NCBI RefSeq assembly: GCF_000787835.1
Contig: NZ_BBPP01000026.1
Coordinates: 3,114 to 62,748, forward strand
Length of the DNA: 59,635 nt
From: Streptacidiphilus melanogenes
GTDB lineage: Bacteria > Actinomycetota > Actinomycetes > Streptomycetales > Streptomycetaceae
Direction of reading: 5' to 3'
Part shown: positions 58,043 to 59,635 of the stretch, in pieces
How the letters are laid out: each line of letters opens with the position of its first letter
Numbering within the stretch: position 1 is the stretch's first letter
The notes under the pieces: model-generated
Told to the model about the DNA's origin: nothing
Seen by the model: the letters and a program-made list of their open reading frames with translations, nothing else
Databases searched by the model: none
Translations under genes and position numbers: made by a program

Positions 58043-58639
58043 TCAGCGCGGCAGCAGCAGGGTGAGATCCTCGCGGCGGCGGACGCCCTCCTCGCCGACG
58101 GAGGCGAGCAACTCGCCGACCTTGCCGTGGCCGGGCAGCTCGGCGTCCGGGTCCGCGTCGTTCCAGGGCGCGAGCACGAAGCCGCGTTCGTGGGCCCGCG
58201 GGTGCGGCAGGATCAGCTCGGAGACGTCCTGCTCGACGCCCTCGTAGGCGACGATGTCGACATCCAGGGTGCGCGGGCCCCAGCGGACCTCGCGGACGCG
58301 ACCGAAGGCGTCCTCGATGGCGTTGGCGCGTTCCAGCAGCGACTGCGGCGGCAGGGTGGTCTTCAGGACCAGCACCGCGTTGAGGTAGGCCGGCTGGTCC
58401 TCCGGGCCGCCGACGCCGTCCGTCTCGAAGACGGCGGAGACGGCCTTGACCCGTACGCCGGGGGTGTCCTCGAGCGCGTCGACCGCGCCCTGGAGGGTCT
58501 CCAGGCGGTTGCCCAGGTTGCTGCCGAGGGCGATCACCGCGCGGCGGGGGTTGTGCAGGGTGGTGTCGGCCGAGTCGACGGTGTCCTTGATCTCGGACGG
58601 GACCGGCGTGGCGATGGGATCGGGAGACATGGGGCTCAT
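58043..58639 (-). CDS. folK: 2-amino-4-hydroxy-6-hydroxymethyldihydropteridine diphosphokinase
   Basis: 198 residues from ATG 58639, which overlaps the folB stop (ATGA). HPPK motifs: VIALGSNLGNRLETLQGAV, EDQPAYLNAVLVLKT, WGPRTLDVDIVAYEG and LILPHPRAHERGFVLAPW. It pyrophosphorylates the pterin for folate synthesis. A ~35-residue N-terminal extension is not part of the fold. Confidence 0.95.
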   Translation of the reverse strand: MSPMSPDPIATPVPSEIKDTVDSADTTLHNPRRAVIALGSNLGNRLETLQGAVDALEDTPGVRVKAVSAVFETDGVGGPEDQPAYLNAVLVLKTTLPPQSLLERANAIEDAFGRVREVRWGPRTLDVDIVAYEGVEQDVSELILPHPRAHERGFVLAPWNDADPDAELPGHGKVGELLASVGEEGVRRREDLTLLLPR

Positions 58640-58998
58640 CCGCGACTCCGAACGATAGTGATGGTGACGTCGTCGAACGGGACGGTGATCGGCGCGTCCG
58701 GCTTGTGCACGGTGACCTCCACCTCCCGCACGGCGGCGTGGGTGAGGCACTGGTCGGCGATGCGCTGTGCGAGCGTCTCGATGAGATCGACCGGATCGCC
58801 GGTGACGATGCCCACGACCTCTTCGGCGATGACGCCGTAGTGGGCCGTCGCCTCCAGGTCGTCGCCGGAGGCGGCAGGGCGCGTGTCCAGGCCGAGCACC
58901 ACGTCGACCACGAACGTCTGGCCGAGCTCACGCTCGCGCGGGAAGACGCCGTGGTGACCGCGGGCGCGCAGGCCCTTGATCGCGATTCGGTCGAGCAT
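58636..58998 (-). CDS. folB: Dihydroneopterin aldolase
   Basis: 120 residues from ATG 58998 (the open frame extends to 59085). Motifs: LDRIAIKGLRARGHHGVFPRE (active-site Glu/His), DLEATAHYGVIAEEVV and LIETLAQRIADQCL, C-terminal VEVTVHKPDAPI. It cleaves dihydroneopterin to give the folate pterin precursor. Confidence 0.95.
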   Translation of the reverse strand: MLDRIAIKGLRARGHHGVFPRERELGQTFVVDVVLGLDTRPAASGDDLEATAHYGVIAEEVVGIVTGDPVDLIETLAQRIADQCLTHAAVREVEVTVHKPDAPITVPFDDVTITIVRSRG

Positions 58999-59187
58999 GT
59001 TGCGAACACTCCCTGAGGTCCGGCTCTCCATCTGCGTACCGGTACGGCGCACCGGGGAGGACGCACGCGGGAGCGGCGCAGGCATCGTTGCCTACGAGCA
59101 CCAAGCTACCTTGCAATACCGACAATCCCGCAGGGCACCCTTTTGATTCCCAGGCGCCCGGACCTTCACCGGATGTGCCCGAAAAGA

Positions 59188-59634
59188 TCACTCTTCCTCG
59201 TCGTCACCGCCGGTCAGCACCGGCGAACCGTGGTGGGACCAGAGCCGCCAACCGTCACCCGTCCGTCGGAACAGGTTCGTGGCGACCACCTTTCCCCCGA
59301 CCAGGGGACCGAGCTGGCCCTCCTCCTCAGCCTCGCCGCCGGAGAGGATGTTCTCGGTGCAGGTGACCAGCGCCACATCGCCCAGCACCTCGACTTCGAC
59401 GTCGGTGAGGAAGAACTGGATGTAGTCCGTGTGCGCCATGATCAGCGCGTAGGAGCGCAGCACCGAGGCCCGGCCGCGCAGCACCGGCCAGCCCGGGTGC
59501 ACGCAGACGGCGCCGTGGACGTCGTCCGCGTCCGCGCCGGAGACCCAGACGTCCGTCAGCGCGTCCAGGTCGCCCGCCTCGAGTGCGGCGTAGAGGGCGT
59601 CGTTGGCCTCCCGGACGGCGTCGGCCTCCGCCTT
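59188..59634 (-). CDS. NTF2-like (SnoaL-like) domain protein, N-terminus beyond window
   Basis: About 148 codons are visible; the start is outside the window. The reading includes EADAVREANDALYAALEAGD, LDALTDVWVSGADADDVH, VCVHPGWPVLRGRASVL, and RRTGDGWRLWSHHGSPVL, the ketosteroid-isomerase-like cone fold. Typical of the gene that lies between folP and folB in streptomycetes. Function not known. Confidence 0.85.
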   Translation of the reverse strand, partial: KAEADAVREANDALYAALEAGDLDALTDVWVSGADADDVHGAVCVHPGWPVLRGRASVLRSYALIMAHTDYIQFFLTDVEVEVLGDVALVTCTENILSGGEAEEEGQLGPLVGGKVVATNLFRRTGDGWRLWSHHGSPVLTGGDDEEE

Positions 59635-59635
59635 G

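Overview
The window is about 59.6 kb of very GC-rich DNA, with third codon positions almost all G or C and frequent GTG starts. It carries clear markers of a streptomycete-type actinobacterium (Streptomyces, Kitasatospora, Streptacidiphilus or a relative): the 32-residue ribosomal protein bS22, an Lsr2 nucleoid protein, a BldC-like one-domain DNA-binding protein, a 48-residue small membrane protein beside lysS, and an LAxTG sortase substrate. It reads as ordinary chromosome core with a few accessory insertions. No tRNA, rRNA, insertion sequence, prophage gene or CRISPR array was found.

Layout. 1-5.3 kb (minus strand): end of an operon (short acyltransferase-like fragment, epimerase), bS22, small HTH protein, phosphatase-like protein, AcuC deacetylase and MFS transporter. 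5.5-16.7 kb: membrane protein with a degenerate LytM domain, HAD phosphatase, ProC, proline dehydrogenase, two conserved membrane proteins, DUF-type membrane protein, IlvD, TIM-barrel isomerase, Ppx/GppA and a Cys-rich protein. 16.8-23.9 kb: sigma-like/zinc-anti-sigma/BACON fusion, radA, disA (c-di-AMP synthase), ClC channel and an anchored secreted protein. 24-30.3 kb: OmpR-type two-component pair, mutY, TetR regulator with a likely operator in front of a ferritin-like diiron gene, and a secreted protein.

30.4-34 kb holds the most unusual locus: a Trypco2 small protein followed 8 bp later by a 1075-residue trypsin-NACHT-leucine-rich protein with intact catalytic motifs in both enzyme domains. 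It is closed by a strong bidirectional terminator. It looks like a prokaryotic conflict (anti-phage type) module.

34-43.5 kb: clpC, a small ORF overlapping lsr2, lsr2, an N-acetylglutamate synthase-like GNAT, a BlaI-type repressor, a 48-residue membrane protein with lysS, and a cell-wall-sorted LAxTG protein. 43.5-49.5 kb is a cofactor operon transcribed as DUF2520-panC-panD-nadB-nadC-coaX (pantothenate/CoA and NAD), with several 4-bp ATGA overlaps. 49.7-59.6 kb: phospholipid acyltransferase, PLP-dependent aldolase/lyase, NarL-type two-component pair, a MidA/NDUFAF7-type methyltransferase translationally coupled to an orphan NuoD (complex I), a coiled-coil membrane protein, and a folate cluster (DUF3180, folK, folB, NTF2-like).

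Function names come from reading motifs and family resemblance by eye; no database search was run. Start codons were chosen from visible Shine-Dalgarno sequences, 4-bp overlaps and family lengths, and alternatives are given where the choice is open.
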